Origin: Rhizopus arrhizus
Taxonomy: Eukaryota; Mucoromycota; Mucoromycetes; Mucorales; Rhizopodaceae
Direction: 5' to 3'
NCBI GenBank assembly: GCA_024220505.1
Contig: JAKZZE010000021.1
Coordinates: 682,001-746,000, forward strand
Length of the DNA: 64,000 bases
Below are positions 44,268 through 56,919 of the stretch, in pieces (the stretch's first letter is position 1; each line of letters starts with the position of its first letter). A model generated the notes under the pieces. It saw nothing but the letters and a program-made list of their open reading frames with translations, made no database searches and was not told where the DNA came from. The translations under genes were made by a program, and so were the position numbers.

Positions 44268-45854
44268 ATGGATACTGAACCAAGTGTACCTATTCCACAA
44301 GGTGGTGCTTCTCTTATGTTGGCTTTTCAAGGCCACAATAAAAATATGCTTGTTATTGGTGACAGCGGAATTGCAGCAAGTCGTGTATTATCTTGTTTAG
44401 AAGCAGACGCAAAAGTTTATTTGATTTCAAATCCTGAATATATGTGTTCAGAATTAAAATATCGAGTGAAGCATCAGCAAGTGATACTATTGACACCCGA
44501 ATTCAATGCAAATATCTTGGACAAGTATCGTTTCGATCTTGGATTTATTTGTTGTAGCACAGGTCCTATTCTAGGCCAAATGAGTCTTGAATCAATTGTT
44601 CAGCAATTCCGTCAGCGTGCTATTCCAGTCAACGTGTCGGATCATACTCAATTGTGTGATTTTTTCATGACTTCTACCTACCGTGACCAATCCCTCCAAA
44701 TATCTGTGTCAACCAACGGTCAAGCATCCAAGTTATCCAATCGTATCCGTCGCCATATTGTATCTTCCTTGCCTCCTCGCTTAGGTGAAGCAGTTAAGAA
44801 AATGGGGTTGTTAAGAAAAAAGATTCGTGAATCAGATCCAAGTGCAGCTTCTAGTATCAGAAGAATGAAGTGGTTGGCTCAAATTTGTGAATATTGGAGT
44901 ATGGATAGACTGGCTCAATTGTCTGAGAATGATATAAGTGGTTTACTAGAGACTTATCACCATGACGAGGGCTACGAAAGTTTAGAATCAAACAGCTCAT
45001 CAGAAACAGTACATGGTTCGATAGCTTTAGTAGGCGCTGGTACTGGAGATCCAGGATTGTTGACATTAGCAGCCCATCAAGCAATCAAGGAAGCTGATTT
45101 AGTGCTTGCTGATAAAATCGTTCCAGCAGAAATCATTGACTTGGTCAAATGCGATTTGAAAATAGCACGTAAATTCCCTGGTAATGCAGATGCTGCTCAA
45201 GCAGAGTTCAACGAAATGGCATTGAAAGCAGTCAAACAAGGAAAGAAAGTAGTAAGGCTGAAGCAAGGTGATCCTTATCTTTTTGGAAGAGGTGGCGAAG
45301 AGGTTTTGTTTTTCCGTAAACACAACGTGATTCCTCGTGTCATTCCCGGTATATCATCCTCAGTCGCCGCTCCTCTTTTAGCCGGTATTCCATTAACACA
45401 TCGATCGGTAGCCTCCCAATTCTTGGTTACTACCGGAACAGGCGCACACAACTCCTCTGCACCTTTACCTACTTATGAAAAGCACCGCACAGATGTCTTT
45501 TTAATGGCCATTCATCGATTAGAGGCTCTGATAAACGATTTGATCTCAAGCAAGAATTACCCTGCAGATGTCCCATGTGCTATTATAGAAAGAGCCAGCT
45601 GCAAAGACCAACGTGTGATTTGGAGTACACTTTCAAATATAGTGAATGTATTGGAAAGATGTGGAGGAAGCCGTCCTCCTGGACTGTTGGTAGTTGGACA
45701 TGCTGTTGGTGTATTAAAGCACAAAAACAAGGGATTAGAAGGCGTTGTATCTAATTTGATGACATCTTCTGGAAATATTGTTGATAAAGAAGATGATGGT
45801 TTTATGAATGGTTCAAACTTATTACAATTACATGATCCTGAATGTATTTATTAA
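44268..45854 (+). CDS. MET1: Siroheme synthase/uroporphyrinogen-III C-methyltransferase, MET1-like (528 aa)
   Basis: Single exon. Residues about 25-150 form a CysG-N/Met8-like Rossmann region (MLVIGDSGIAASRVLSCLEA; GFICCSTGP; IPVNVSDHTQLCDFF). Residues about 248-500 are a tetrapyrrole methylase: SIALVGAGTGDPGLLTLAAH, ADLVLADKIV, VVRLKQGDPYLFGRGGEE, RVIPGISSSVAAPLLAGIPL, THRSVASQFLVTTG, HRLEAL. The enzyme makes precorrin-2 with S-adenosylmethionine on the way to siroheme, the cofactor of sulfite reductase. The layout is that of fungal Met1. The N-terminal module may retain dehydrogenase/chelatase activity, which the sequence does not decide. Functionally linked to the CBS gene at 57-58.5 kb through sulfur assimilation, though not adjacent. 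Confidence 0.92.
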   Translation: MDTEPSVPIPQGGASLMLAFQGHNKNMLVIGDSGIAASRVLSCLEADAKVYLISNPEYMCSELKYRVKHQQVILLTPEFNANILDKYRFDLGFICCSTGPILGQMSLESIVQQFRQRAIPVNVSDHTQLCDFFMTSTYRDQSLQISVSTNGQASKLSNRIRRHIVSSLPPRLGEAVKKMGLLRKKIRESDPSAASSIRRMKWLAQICEYWSMDRLAQLSENDISGLLETYHHDEGYESLESNSSSETVHGSIALVGAGTGDPGLLTLAAHQAIKEADLVLADKIVPAEIIDLVKCDLKIARKFPGNADAAQAEFNEMALKAVKQGKKVVRLKQGDPYLFGRGGEEVLFFRKHNVIPRVIPGISSSVAAPLLAGIPLTHRSVASQFLVTTGTGAHNSSAPLPTYEKHRTDVFLMAIHRLEALINDLISSKNYPADVPCAIIERASCKDQRVIWSTLSNIVNVLERCGGSRPPGLLVVGHAVGVLKHKNKGLEGVVSNLMTSSGNIVDKEDDGFMNGSNLLQLHDPECIY

Positions 45855-45945
45855 ATTTGTTCAAAAACAAATGTATAATCACTGTAATTTAAGATTGTAA
45901 ATATAAATAAAAGTTACCCTTATTTTAAATACGCATTTTATTTAC

Positions 45946-48937
45946 TTATAATACCAAACTACTCTGTAATATTTTTTGTGCAATCTCAAACATTTTCTTT
46001 TCTTTGCTTTGGTTTTTAAGATAGTCTAAGCTTGTTTCTATGGTCGTTTGTATATCTTCTTGCAAATCTTCTGGTTGGCGAATCAAGTTGGACAGTTTAG
46101 CTAAAGGTTCATAAAATAATGGTGTATGTGTCAGTTGATATTGTATGTTTTGTTTTATTACTAATGTATCGGCTGCTGTATGGTTCAAGAGAGAAAGCAG
46201 GAAGTTTATGAGGCGTTGAACAAGAGTAGTTAAAGCCTTAATAGATCTGTCGCCACTTTTTAATGTCTTTTGTAGAGATTCTTCAAGCTCTGCTTGCTGT
46301 TTCATTAATACTTTTCTCATTTTTTTTACATTCTTTCTCTTCATTATCTTCTTTTTGGATATTTTAGCCTGCTGTAGATTACTGACAGGTTGTTGTTCTG
46401 CAGACATGGAAAAAAGCTTCATTTCAACCTCTAGCTCTTCAGATATCTCTATTAATATGTTTATAATGGCGGCTATAACTTGCTCTTGTATTGTATCTGA
46501 TTCTTTACAGGCGACCGATAAAAATAAATCAAACAAGCTATCAGGTTCAGGAGTATCAGACAATAAGACCAAGTCCATCATGCGGTCTACAAAGCTTCTT
46601 TCGAGTGGCATATCAAGAAAACCTGACTCTTGTTTTCCGCTTGATTCCATGCCAATTTTTATAAATTGTCTTATCATCTGCTTCACAAACACGGGTGCTT
46701 GATCATAAAGCCCAGAACACTGTAAGACCCAGCTAACAGGTACTGTAAATTTATAGGCCCCACTCTCTTCTATTGAAGTTGTCCAAAGATCAAACCACAT
46801 TTTTACCAACTTTTCCTTCTTGTCGTTGTCTTCCAATTGAGCCATTTCCTGCAAGACAGAAGCAAGCCCCATGTTTCGAACAGAATATATGTCATGTGAT
46901 TTAGAAATATCTAAAAAATCAAAAGGAAGCAGCTGTTCTACTAAGGGTGTCTGAAAATACCATTCAAAGTCGTTGCTTGTTTTGAAAAATTGCCGGAAAA
47001 TACGTGACGCAACATTCTTTTGCCAACCATCTTCATCACCTGCAACAATAAGCATAGGACCTAAGAAATGATTTTTAAACCATTTTCTAGATTTTGTTGA
47101 TGAAGGACTTGTATCATACATTGCACTTCTAAGAAATGTTAAAAGTCTATCCATAAAGTTCTTGGATTTGTTCATAAGTAGGTCGCGCACCAATATATGT
47201 TTAGAAACTTGTGCTCCGTCTCCAAAGTATTGAGTTAGCATCTTATTTGCCGTACTTGCATTTGCTGGGGTGAATAGCCAATTCAACATGGTGTCATCAA
47301 AGCTTCTCAGTAGCACTGGCACCGTATGAAATGAGAGATTTACAGTTTCCCTTAAAGCTACTGACAAATAACGCATATATAATGTATTCTTTTGATTTGA
47401 TCTTAATACTGGATCACATCCCTTTTTACATAGCCATTCAATATATCGCTGAGCAACATCAGATTTGGTTACTCGCAGACAATCCTCTACCCAGTTTTCT
47501 AGCTTTCCTGAATAATTTGTTTCTGCTTCTGTTATCCTCTTTAGAATAGAGAGACAACCATTCACCAGCTCTTGATTAGTACAAGTGTCAAACTGGACTG
47601 CATCAATTAAAGCACCCGATTTGATCTTGTACGAATTGTCTTTGGCAGCTTCTAGTCGTTCTTCTTGTAAATTGAAAAGATGTACAAATGCATAAAAAGG
47701 AGCTGTTCTATTATTGTAACGAGGTTTTTGAAGCAAGCTTATAATGGTATCAATAATGAGGTCTCTGTGTCTCTGAAACCTATCCTTCACTGCCCAGTCG
47801 GCCAATACTGTATCTAAATTTGTTTTTTGTTCTGTTGGGTATTGCTGTATGATAAGGTTTTTCATGTACATATCAAATTCGTCTGGTATCATAGCCCCCA
47901 TTTTTCGTATCCAAAAGCAAGTACAATCTGCCACCAGTCTTTGCGCACAGAATTGATCATCACTTGGTGAAGTAAGCAATAAAGGATAGTTCAATAATGG
48001 ATTTTTTCCAGGCAGTTTGCCTACTTTTTGGGGTTCTTTTTATGAAAAAGTCAGTCTTCAAGCTGATACATTCTCTTTTCTTCCTTCTTCTTTCTTTACC
48101 ATTTGTGCTCTTGAATTTAATGAAAATATTAAATAGCCTTGGATAAAGTAAACCTTGCTTCAGCTGACAAAAGGCCTCTAATTGTATTAAACCTAGCTTA
48201 AATTCATCTTTACTAAATGGAGGTCTTGTCAAAGCGTTTCCAAGTTGCTGATTTACTCGAGCTGCAAGATGAGCTGCATCTGCATTTTTCAGTAACATAA
48301 GCATTTGTCTTATGGCCTCTTTGAATCTTTCTTGATCTGATTGCTGCTGCATTTCCAATCTATTTTCCAAGGCATTCAAACAAAGACGTTTGAAGTCTTC
48401 TTGGTTTTTCGCGTCGTCAATTGCACAAATACTTAACCACAAGTGTGCAATTATTTCGTGTGTGTCAGACTGAATGAAATTCACTAGTCCTTCAACCCAT
48501 GCTGTTGTATATGAAATGTCTGGCTTCTTTGATAGAGCTAATACAAGCCCATAAAGGTATATGAGAATACTGGTATCCGAGCTGCTATGTAATGAGATCC
48601 ACGTCTTTAAATAAAAATGTTGCGGAAACTCTAGTAACCAGCTCATGCCAAATTGCCTTAATAGACCATTGATGCATGTGCGAAGAGAATCGATAATTAT
48701 GGATCTAGTGTAATGTGCATCGTATGGGTCTTCCTCGTGTGTAATGGAGAGTAATAATTGTATAAAGACATTAAAGAACACAAAAGAATCATTTTTTAGG
48801 CTGGGAAAAGTAAAAGTAGCGTTTGTAATTTTCTCAATCGATTTAGAATTGTCGCCATTTGCCAATAATTTTTCGAGTTCAACAAGTGTTAGACTAGTGT
48901 TTTCTTCTTTTTGATTAAGTAGATTACGAAGATCCAT
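45946..48937 (-). CDS. Large alpha-helical protein of unknown function (970 aa)
   Basis: Exon 1 is 48937-48100 and exon 2 is 48020-45946. The 79-nt intron joins FKSTN to GKLPGKNPLLNYP; without it the first frame runs into lysine-rich read-through. The sequence is made almost entirely of amphipathic helices with recurring Leu/Trp spacing (LLRQFGMSWLLEFPQHFYLK; AWVEGLVNFIQSDTHEIIAH; LENWVEDCLRVTKSDVAQRY; WLCKKGCDPVLRS), suggesting a HEAT/ARM-type solenoid scaffold. A basic patch KISKKKIMKRKNVKKMRK near residue 860 may be a nuclear signal. I do not recognise an orthologue. Convergent with MET1, only 91 bases between stops. Confidence 0.75.
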
Positions 48938-49595
48938 AAGTGAAGGTGAATAAAATAAGACAAAAGTAAGTTTTAGTCAGAAGTTTTTTTTTTTTTTTTG
49001 CAGCATTATTTTCTCCGCTAACAATATGCTGTTAATCATTCCTTCACATAAACAAATATCAATTGCTCTACTTTACTATTAAACTCATTTCAAAGAAGTC
49101 TGTCTATAAAAATCATTTAAAGGAATAGATAATTCTATCATCCACATAGATTTCTAGTTTGATATAATCGAAAAAGAGCACATAGAAATACAACCAAGTG
49201 ATTCACATTGGTTTCAATATTGGAAGAGTATAGATCAAATCTCAATATACAATATACCAGGAAATAGAGAAAATGCTTGAACATTGTATTTACTTGGTTA
49301 TAATGGATTTAATCTTTCTAATTTTAGTTTTTCTGTTTTTGACTTGTACAAAAACTGTTCAAAATTGATGAGGAAAAAAAGTAGACGTTATGAAAATGAT
49401 TTTTAGCTCTCGATCAGAATAAGATTATTAAGACAAAAGAAAGTGCTTATACATATTTTAGTTCCACTCTTATCAAACATATCGAGGCAACGGCATCTTT
49501 CAAAAACTGCCAATCATATTTTGAGAGTTTAGCAGCCACATTCCTTTTTAAGTGAATTTTTTTTTTATATTTTTTTCACAGTAAAATAAAAAAAA
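48938..49595. other. Divergent intergenic region (helical protein / NCS6)
   Basis: AT-rich, 660 bases; no ORF or RNA gene seen. Holds T-runs near both starts. Confidence 0.45.
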
Positions 49596-51002
49596 ATGGT
49601 TAAATTATGTGTTCTTTGCAATGAGAACCGAGCAGTATTAAAGAGACCTAAAACAGGACAACAAATCTGTCAGCAATGTTTCTTTTATGTTTTTGAAACC
49701 GAGATTCATCACACAATTCAAGATACCAATTTATTTAAACGAGGAGAAAAGGTAGCTATTGGAGCTAGTGGTGGAAAAGGTAAATCAGGGCACTGATTGA
49801 CAGCGATCTAAATTAGTTAACATTTCTTGATATTAGATTCGACCGTTTTAGCTCATGTTATGAAAACATTGAACGATCGTTACGATTATGGACTTGATTT
49901 GTACTTATTATCTGTCGATGAAGGTATTACAGGCTACAGGGACGATTCCCTGGAAACAGTAAAGCGTAATCAACAGCAATATGAGCTTCCCTTGAAAATT
50001 GTATCCTATCATGAACTTTATGGTTGGAGTATGGATGAAATCGTTAGAGAAGTAGGAAGAAAGAATAACTGCACTTATTGTGGTGTGTTCAGAAGACAAG
50101 CATTGGATCGAGGCTCAGCCATGTTAGGAATCAAGCATATTGTCACAGGACATAATGCAGATGATATTGCAGAAACGATTCTAATGAATAGTAAGTAAAC
50201 AATGAAAAAAAAAAAAAGGGGGGGGGAATTATCTTAGTGTCTAACATAAAATGATGATAAAAGTTTTTCGTGGTGATATTGCTAGATTGGGTCGATGTAC
50301 AGAGATTGTTACCCAAGGCGAAAGTGAAATTAAGAGATCCAAGCCTTTTAAATACACATATGAAAAAGAAATTGTAATGTATGCTTATTTCAAGAAGCTT
50401 GATTATTTCTCAACAGAATGTATTTACTCTCCCAATGCATATCGTGGATATGCTCGTACGTTTTTAAAAGATTTAGAATCAGTTAGACCTAGTGCAATTA
50501 TAGGTAAAATATGCAAGCAAGTGATGTTTTTCGTATTATATCTAAGTGTCATTGTGTATATTTCTTTAGATATCATCTATTCTGGTGAAGCATTCGAAAT
50601 CAAATCGGACACAAAAATGCCTACATCAATGACATGTACTCGTTGTGGCTACATGTCTTCTAATTCTATATGTAAAGCATGTATGCTGCTAGAAGGACTT
50701 AATCGCGGTTTACCACAAATGGGTATAGGAAAACAATCAAAAGCGGTAAGATTATTGTGCTTAGATTATTATTATCTTCCTAACCCTATTTATATTATTA
50801 GCAAAAAGAACAGATCGAAAAAGCAGGTGATTTAGACAAGTCAGTGGTGAAGGTTAAACATTTCTCAGAGATTAAGGTTGAAGAAGCGGAATTAAAACCA
50901 ATTAAACCTCGCGATCCAACAGAAGTATACACCCCTCCACCTCGAGTACCAGGTGGGATTCTTCATGATGCAAATTTAGATAAAAAAGACATAACATGGT
51001 AG
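49596..51002 (+). CDS. NCS6: Cytoplasmic tRNA 2-thiolation protein Ncs6/Ctu1 (384 aa, five exons)
   Basis: Exons: 49596-49779, 49837-50190, 50264-50503, 50570-50745, 50802-51002. The N-terminal zinc ribbon has C-x2-C pairs ([15 protein letters not shown]). The PP-loop GASGGKDSTVL is split by intron 1 and binds ATP. The central [15 protein letters not shown] and [14 protein letters not shown] are hallmark TtcA/Ctu1 motifs carrying the cysteine and adenylation residues. A second zinc site follows ([24 protein letters not shown]). With Ncs2 and the Urm1 sulfur relay it adds sulfur to U34 of Lys, Glu and Gln tRNAs. The C-terminal exon (Pro/Lys-rich, ending [16 protein letters not shown]) is an extension. 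Convergent with the next gene, 26 bases apart. Confidence 0.93.
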
Positions 51003-51028
51003 AAATAAAGAAAAAAAAATCAGTTTAA

Positions 51029-52140
51029 TTAATAATTTCCTTTTCTTTTTTGTTCCTCGGCCATTCGTTTAAACATTTCCATTGTGGCATTTTCTTTTGC
51101 TTTATATTCATCCATCTTATTCAATATTGGTGCTAATCTTTGCTCATTTCTCTCTGCCCTGCGGGCATCTCTTATTTCATTACGCCGTCTTTCTGCTGCC
51201 AATCTAAAATCATATAAGCATAAAAAAGCATTTTTTTTTTTTTTTTTTTTTTTTTCAATGCGCAACCATACCTTGCTTGGAAATCGTCGCCTCCCATTAA
51301 ATCAGCTTCACTCAACTCTACATCAGGACTTCTTTCACGTTTATGGTAAGCATTTAAAGCTCTTTTCTTTAATAATTGGGCTTCACGTCCAATCTCTCTT
51401 GGCGCAACTTCATCCAGCATTGCTTCTCTTCTATCCTTCTTTCTTCTTGCTTCGTATTTACGTTCTGTTCGGTGTTTTTCATACTCTTCCTCCCTGTCTA
51501 ATACACATGCTTAGTCGTGTTTCTTTTAATGTATCTTTATGCTTCTACTTTTTCTTACCGACTGTATCAGGTAAACTTGGACCAACATTTCTTCTTTTTC
51601 CAATCATCTTAATTTTATCATCACCGCGACTTTGACTGGTCATACTATCCACTGAATCGCGAATACTATTCATTTCCATCTTATCCAAGTTCTTTGCAAA
51701 AGACCACTTGTATCTTGTGCTGTCTGAAGAATCAAGTTGTGCGGAACTGAGTCCATTATAATATTTTTCTAAATATGATTTCTACGAATTGAGTCAAGTG
51801 ATTTAGTCGTTTCATTTCTGTTTTACCATCCAGTTCGTAGCGATTCCATTTTTTGACAAACTTTTTAAAATATCGTCTTGCATCTTTTGAGCTTAGTTCA
51901 TCAAAATATACATCTTTATATTCTTTTAGCCAAAGTCTGAATTCTGTAGCCTTCTCAAAATAATCGTCCTCATCAATAGCTACATAAAGTTATGGACATT
52001 TAAAAAACGTTTCTCCAAGAAACTAATTCAATTTTACAATTTATATTTTTTTTGCTTAATTCAGAAATCCTTGATCGTTTGCGAGAACTTTCGTATTTTT
52101 CATCGTCGGAATCACGTCGACTCTTTCTACTATGATGCAT
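51029..52140 (-). CDS. Highly charged, probably nuclear protein of unknown function (288 aa, five exons)
   Basis: Exons (minus): 52140-52038, 51979-51827, 51768-51559, 51497-51272, 51203-51029; phases all close. The N-terminus is Ser/Arg-rich (MHHSRKSRRDSDDEKYESSR). A compact motif follows: TEFRLWLKEYKDVYFDELSS then KDARRYFKKFVKKWN. Next come GKRRNVGPSLPD, a Glu/Arg coiled-coil-like stretch (DREEEYEKHRTERKYEARRK), REAMLDEVAPREIGREAQLL, SEADLMGGDDFQARLA, and an Arg/Glu-rich helix to the end. Composition suggests an RNA-processing or nuclear factor; I do not recall the family name. A T25 run lies in the last intron (51231-51255). Confidence 0.75.
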
Positions 52141-52656
52141 TTTAGAATTATTTGTGGAAAAAATAAAAATAAAAAGTTGACTTTTCCTTTACATTAAAAG
52201 CGCGTCACTGCTTTGGCCTTTTTTCTGTATGCTAATATGATCATTAAGAACCTTTCCATTTGTATGCTACTATTCAAAATAGAACGCCTTCATTTCATTT
52301 TAAATGAATCTATAACTTATGTTACTTGATTATATTATATACTTTATGAAACTACAATGAGGTTTATAATATGGTTCATTTAATGAAGGCAAAACTATGC
52401 TTTTATAAGATTATGATAAATTGATGGACACTTAACTTTATAGTATAACAATTTTTTTACGTAATGTGAATACAGGTATCAATGGCTAAGAACACACTTT
52501 TACAGGTTACATAAAAAGAAATTGAATATGAAGGAATAATGAACGTCTAAATGTTTATTTTTAAATAAAACAGCAATTAATGTAAGTATGATTAAGATTG
52601 TATTAGTTCAATTGGTTTGATAGTAACAGTATTTGATACCAAAACATATTTTTTTG
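52141..52656. other. Intergenic region
   Basis: About 515 bases; no supported ORF. Promoter of the charged-protein gene on its left side. Confidence 0.5.
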
Positions 52657-54438
52657 TTAGTGATGACCGCTCCTTTGTCTCATTTTTTCTCCTTTCAATT
52701 TCAAAAGAAGTAACATCAAGGCACCCACTACACATAAACTGGCCAGAAAAACGCAAGTCCACCCAGCACCGATGGCTGCAACCATTGGGTTTGCAGCTAT
52801 TGTAAGTACACAGGCAAACACCATGCGGACCAAATTTGCTGCAGCAGTGATCGAAGCTCCTTGTCCAGGAAGAGCATCTACGAGATAAGCAGATGTACTT
52901 GTCATCACAAGATTCATGCCGAAATTTATAGCACCGAAGCCAATGATTGGAGCCCAAACAGAGTAACGATACACTATTGTCCAACCAAAAGTAGCAAGCC
53001 AAAGGGTAAAAAGATAAAGAACGCAGGCCAAAGAGTGACAGATAAACGGTCTTCAACTATTTCCTGACCTCCACGGCGTTGACGAGCACGCAACAACAAT
53101 CGATCAGATGTCTGACTGGAAACAACAGCACCTAAAAGATTACCAACGCCTCCACCAAGATAACTTAAACCTAGGATTGATTGTAAGTTTTTTTTTTATA
53201 CACTGCCTAATTTTTTCTTTTTATTTACCTGTTTTCCATGAATTAAATCCATAATTAACTTCGTATAAGTCTGGTGTAATAGTCTCTACCGCAAACATGC
53301 ATCCGAAAGCAATGCCCGAGGCAACAGCTGCTAACAGTATGAAAGGGTGTTTTAATAAGAAGAAAGGGGCAATTGGATTCATGCTTTTCTTTTTTTCAGA
53401 TGATGAACTGTTTGGTAAGCTTTGCTCTTTGTTTTTCTCCTCAGAAATGGTGATGCTTTCTATCGTTTCTTTTTTATTCGCTGCTTCATCGCCTCCGTCA
53501 GCTGGTTGTCCTATAGTTTCAGCAGATGATGTATATGCTTTTTTTGTTAGTTGAGCAATAGGTAGCATCAAATCAAACTTTGATTCGATACGATACGTCT
53601 CTGGGAAAGCAAAGAAAAGAAGTATGAAAACAAATAGACCAAAAGCAAAGCAAAACCAGAAAGTAGCACGCCAGGTGAGGGAACTCATGATTAAGAAACC
53701 ACCAATAATGGGTCCCAGTAAGGGACCAAAGAATACACCAAAAAAGTATTTTCCAAACGCAGCACCTCGTCTTTCAACTGGATAACAATCCTAACATAAG
53801 AAAAGAAAAAAGAATAAATAAATATTTAGAGAAAGAATAGCAAATATTTAAACATACTGCAACGACGCCTAAAAAGAATGAAAAAAAAATGTAAGAAAAA
53901 CAAAAAGACTGTTTATGCTGAAAATATTTCAAATTTTACCAGCGCCAACAGATTGACCACAAGAGGCACCAACAGATTGTACACAACGTAAGACAACAAG
54001 TGCCCAGATATTAGTTACGAACGCACAACCAATGGAAGCAGCAGCAAAAATAAGCATTGAGCAAAGAAATAAGAAGCGTCTAAGTTCATAGAAATCAGAT
54101 AAAGAAGCCCAGAACACTGGAGAAATGCCCATGGCCAAAACGAATAAGGCAGCGGTTAATGTTGTAGCAATGGCGGGTGCATTCAAATCCGCAGTAACGT
54201 CAGGTAATCCTATGAAAGAATGGATCATCAATTGATTTAGAATCATAAAAAGAAGTTAAAGATAAATACCTGGAAAGTAGATTGTACTAGAAAATCCAGG
54301 CATACATGCGCACAAACCAATACATAACAGAATGATTCCTCTTTTTTTTCGACTTAACAGTCTAGGATCTGAATCGACTGGTGGTTTGATTAATAGCCTT
54401 GATTTAAGGATACTTTTAATCTTTGATTTGTCTGACAT
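52657..54438 (-). CDS. MFS transporter, DHA1-like, disrupted by one frameshift
   Basis: Exons (minus): 54438-54270, 54209-53940, 53868-53858 (11 nt), 53790-53229, 53170-52657. Twelve-helix DHA1 drug:H+ antiporter features: IILLCIGLCACMPGFSSTIY (TM1), ISPVFWASLSDFYELRRFLF (motif A-like), VVLRCVQSVGASCGQSVGAG, RRGAAFGKYFFGVFFGPLLG (motif C-like GPxxGPxxGG follows), and a hydrophilic central loop rich in Glu/Lys. In the last exon the frame EDRLSVTLWPAFFIFLPFGL must shift to FGWTIVYRYSVWAPIIGFG. One T is missing from a T4 run at 52987-52990 (AAAA on the plus strand), and the exon lengths sum to one short of a multiple of three. Either a recent pseudogene or a base-call error. Substrate unknown. 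Confidence 0.8.
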
Positions 54439-56919
54439 AAAAATAACAATGAAAAAGGAAAATAAAAACCAAACACATGGTATTTTATATCAATAATTCA
54501 AATACAGCTCGTTGATCTCGGATCTTTCTCCCCGCCACAAAAAAAAAGGCTTCTTTACCTGTTCTTATAATCATAACAGGCGATTTTTCTATTAATAAAT
54601 CGCTTTAAGCTGCATATATACATTATATATGCATCTTGAATCAAACAAGAGCTAACAATTGATGAAGAATTGAATACATAATTTTTTATGCTTTCAAAAA
54701 AAAAAGTTTATTTTCCCTTGTCCGTAAATCCGCTCTCAATGATCTTTGTTACCAATTGTGTGATTTGCTGTATCGCCTTTTATATACCCTGCATTCATTT
54801 TGATAAAGCGCATATAAATAAGATATACGCAATAGTGACTATTTATAATTATTATGCCCTGTATTGGCATATGATGGTATTATACAGAACTTGATATTAC
54901 TTAAAAAAAGCATTAGCCAATACATGAATAAAAAAAAGGATACGTACTTTACCAAAGAAACAAACCCTACTTATAAACCAAGCTAGGTTAGTCAAGTTTA
55001 AAGCAAGATTTGATTTATAAAAAGCAGCAAATCAGACCTAAATATATTGATCTAAGCATTACTTTTTATAACGTTTAGTCACATTTGAGTTAAGGCTTTT
55101 GTTAAATTAAGTTTTATTTACTCTTCAAAGGATGGGCTTTGGTTTGATGCACAATAAATATACTACCAATATATTTATATGAATAAGTTGTGGGCTTTTT
55201 AGTTAATCATAACAATAAAGTCGACACAGCATTACACATTCCTTTTGCTATTCAGATAAAGACCTTTAGAACAAACCATCAGAACATGCTGCAAAATTCA
55301 ATTTTATTTCATAATACAGAATGAATAAAAGACAGAGCAAATAATCGATTTTAATGATGATTAATACAGTCCATTTATTTAATTCATCCTTGGTGAGATT
55401 GATTATGTGATAAAGAATAGCCATTAAACTATGATATGACCTTTCTGAAAGTTAAATGATTGATTATGAGGCATGTGATTTCCACAAGTAATTGGTCAAC
55501 AAAAGGCTGCTGAAAAAGCAATCCAGGGTTGTTGTTGTTTTTTTTTTTAAAAAAAAAAAAGTGAAACCAGATCGACTTTGTGTTATTTTTACACTCTTAC
55601 GTGTTTCCCTCATTATGAGCAAGGCTTTCTTTCTTTCTTTTCTTTTGTTTATTGACTAATAGCCTGTAAAGCAAAGTGAATGGACGGGTTCATATGTAAT
55701 TAAAAGAAATTTACAAAAAAAGAACACTGCAATTATAAAGTCATGTCAGGACACGGTTGTTTTTATAGCATGTACATGATACTACAAGTATGTGTAAGGA
55801 CAAGTCAAGCATATCTTACTTGTAAATACAACAGATAATAGAATTGACATTCAACATCATTTTGCATTATGCAGAATGAACTCGAGTGTTTTCAAAGACA
55901 TATACAAAAAGACTCTCAAATCCAATTGTTAAAAAGATTCAATAAAGAAAAGAAACAGATACATGATTTATTATGCTCACACTCTTGAGAAATCATAATG
56001 AATAACATACTGAAAATGTATTTGGAGGATGATAAAGTATGAAAAAAAAAAGGTGTATTGTTGATATCAAAAGAATAAAGTAAGTTTGACATTGTTTTTT
56101 AAGCATGTCATGTTGACTACCATTCACAACAGTTAAATTTACTATGAAAAACTTTTGCATACTCTAGATGTGCTTTCAGCTTATTTTTAGAAAACATCGG
56201 ACCCTTATATTCAGTCTAAATCATCATATTGAGTTTAATATTCATAGACATTTCAAATTAACTATTGATTGTAGTGTCGATATGTATTATTTTGTCCTTA
56301 TCATTGAGAATTCGTAGTCGCTCTAAATTTTGTGTGTTTTTTATTAGCATCTTTTGATATCACTAAATCAGCATCAAATAAAGCTTAATATCCCAAAAAT
56401 CTGGATTTGAGAAAGATATTCATTTTAGAACTTAATTATCTGTGTATACTTAAACCCAATGTATTTCTTCCCTCTTGACCCTAGTATGAAAGTGGTAATA
56501 GCAAGATTAAATAATGTCCGTCGTTTTTTACGGCTTGTTACTGAAAGGTAAAAAATAAAAGAACAATTGAATATTTTTTACATGCAAATTTATCTTTATT
56601 CTTTCAATATAACGAGATTTAGAGATAACTGAACTCGTTCATTTTAGTATTATGTATGTGCAAGCTCATTCTTTCAAGATACTAGCTACTTGTTAAAATG
56701 TTTCATAATAGCATTATGGTTGGATTTTTTAAGAGAATGTTGCTTCCACCAAAGACATCAAGAAAATCACTATATCTTTTCAACTATCCATAATTAGCAA
56801 TTAAAAGGTATTTTCTTTTTCAGTTACAAGCAGGAAATATTATTAAGTACAATGCGGTAATTTTATTACATCTAAAAAATGTACATGACAAACACTATGT
56901 GTATGATAAAAATGGGCTA
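54439..56919. other. 2.5-kb gene-free intergenic region
   Basis: AT-rich. Contains small palindromes (GCGATTT...AAATCGC near 54590; GCATATATA-cat-TATATATGC near 54612-54632) and a T12A12 palindrome at about 55538-55560. No coding frame or RNA gene seen. The left part should hold the transporter promoter. Confidence 0.5.

Noticed and set aside
44857..45323. Minus-strand ORFs opposite MET1
   Set aside because: Shadows of a well-supported methyltransferase frame.
52592..53056. 154-codon minus ORF rich in Cys overlapping the transporter
   Set aside because: Out-of-frame shadow; the transporter frame carries conserved MFS text and this one does not.
54973..54987. 15-mer AACCAAGCTAGGTTA matching the reverse complement near 27.46 kb
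   Set aside because: Partly self-complementary and short enough to recur by chance in 64 kb of AT-rich DNA; flanks do not match.
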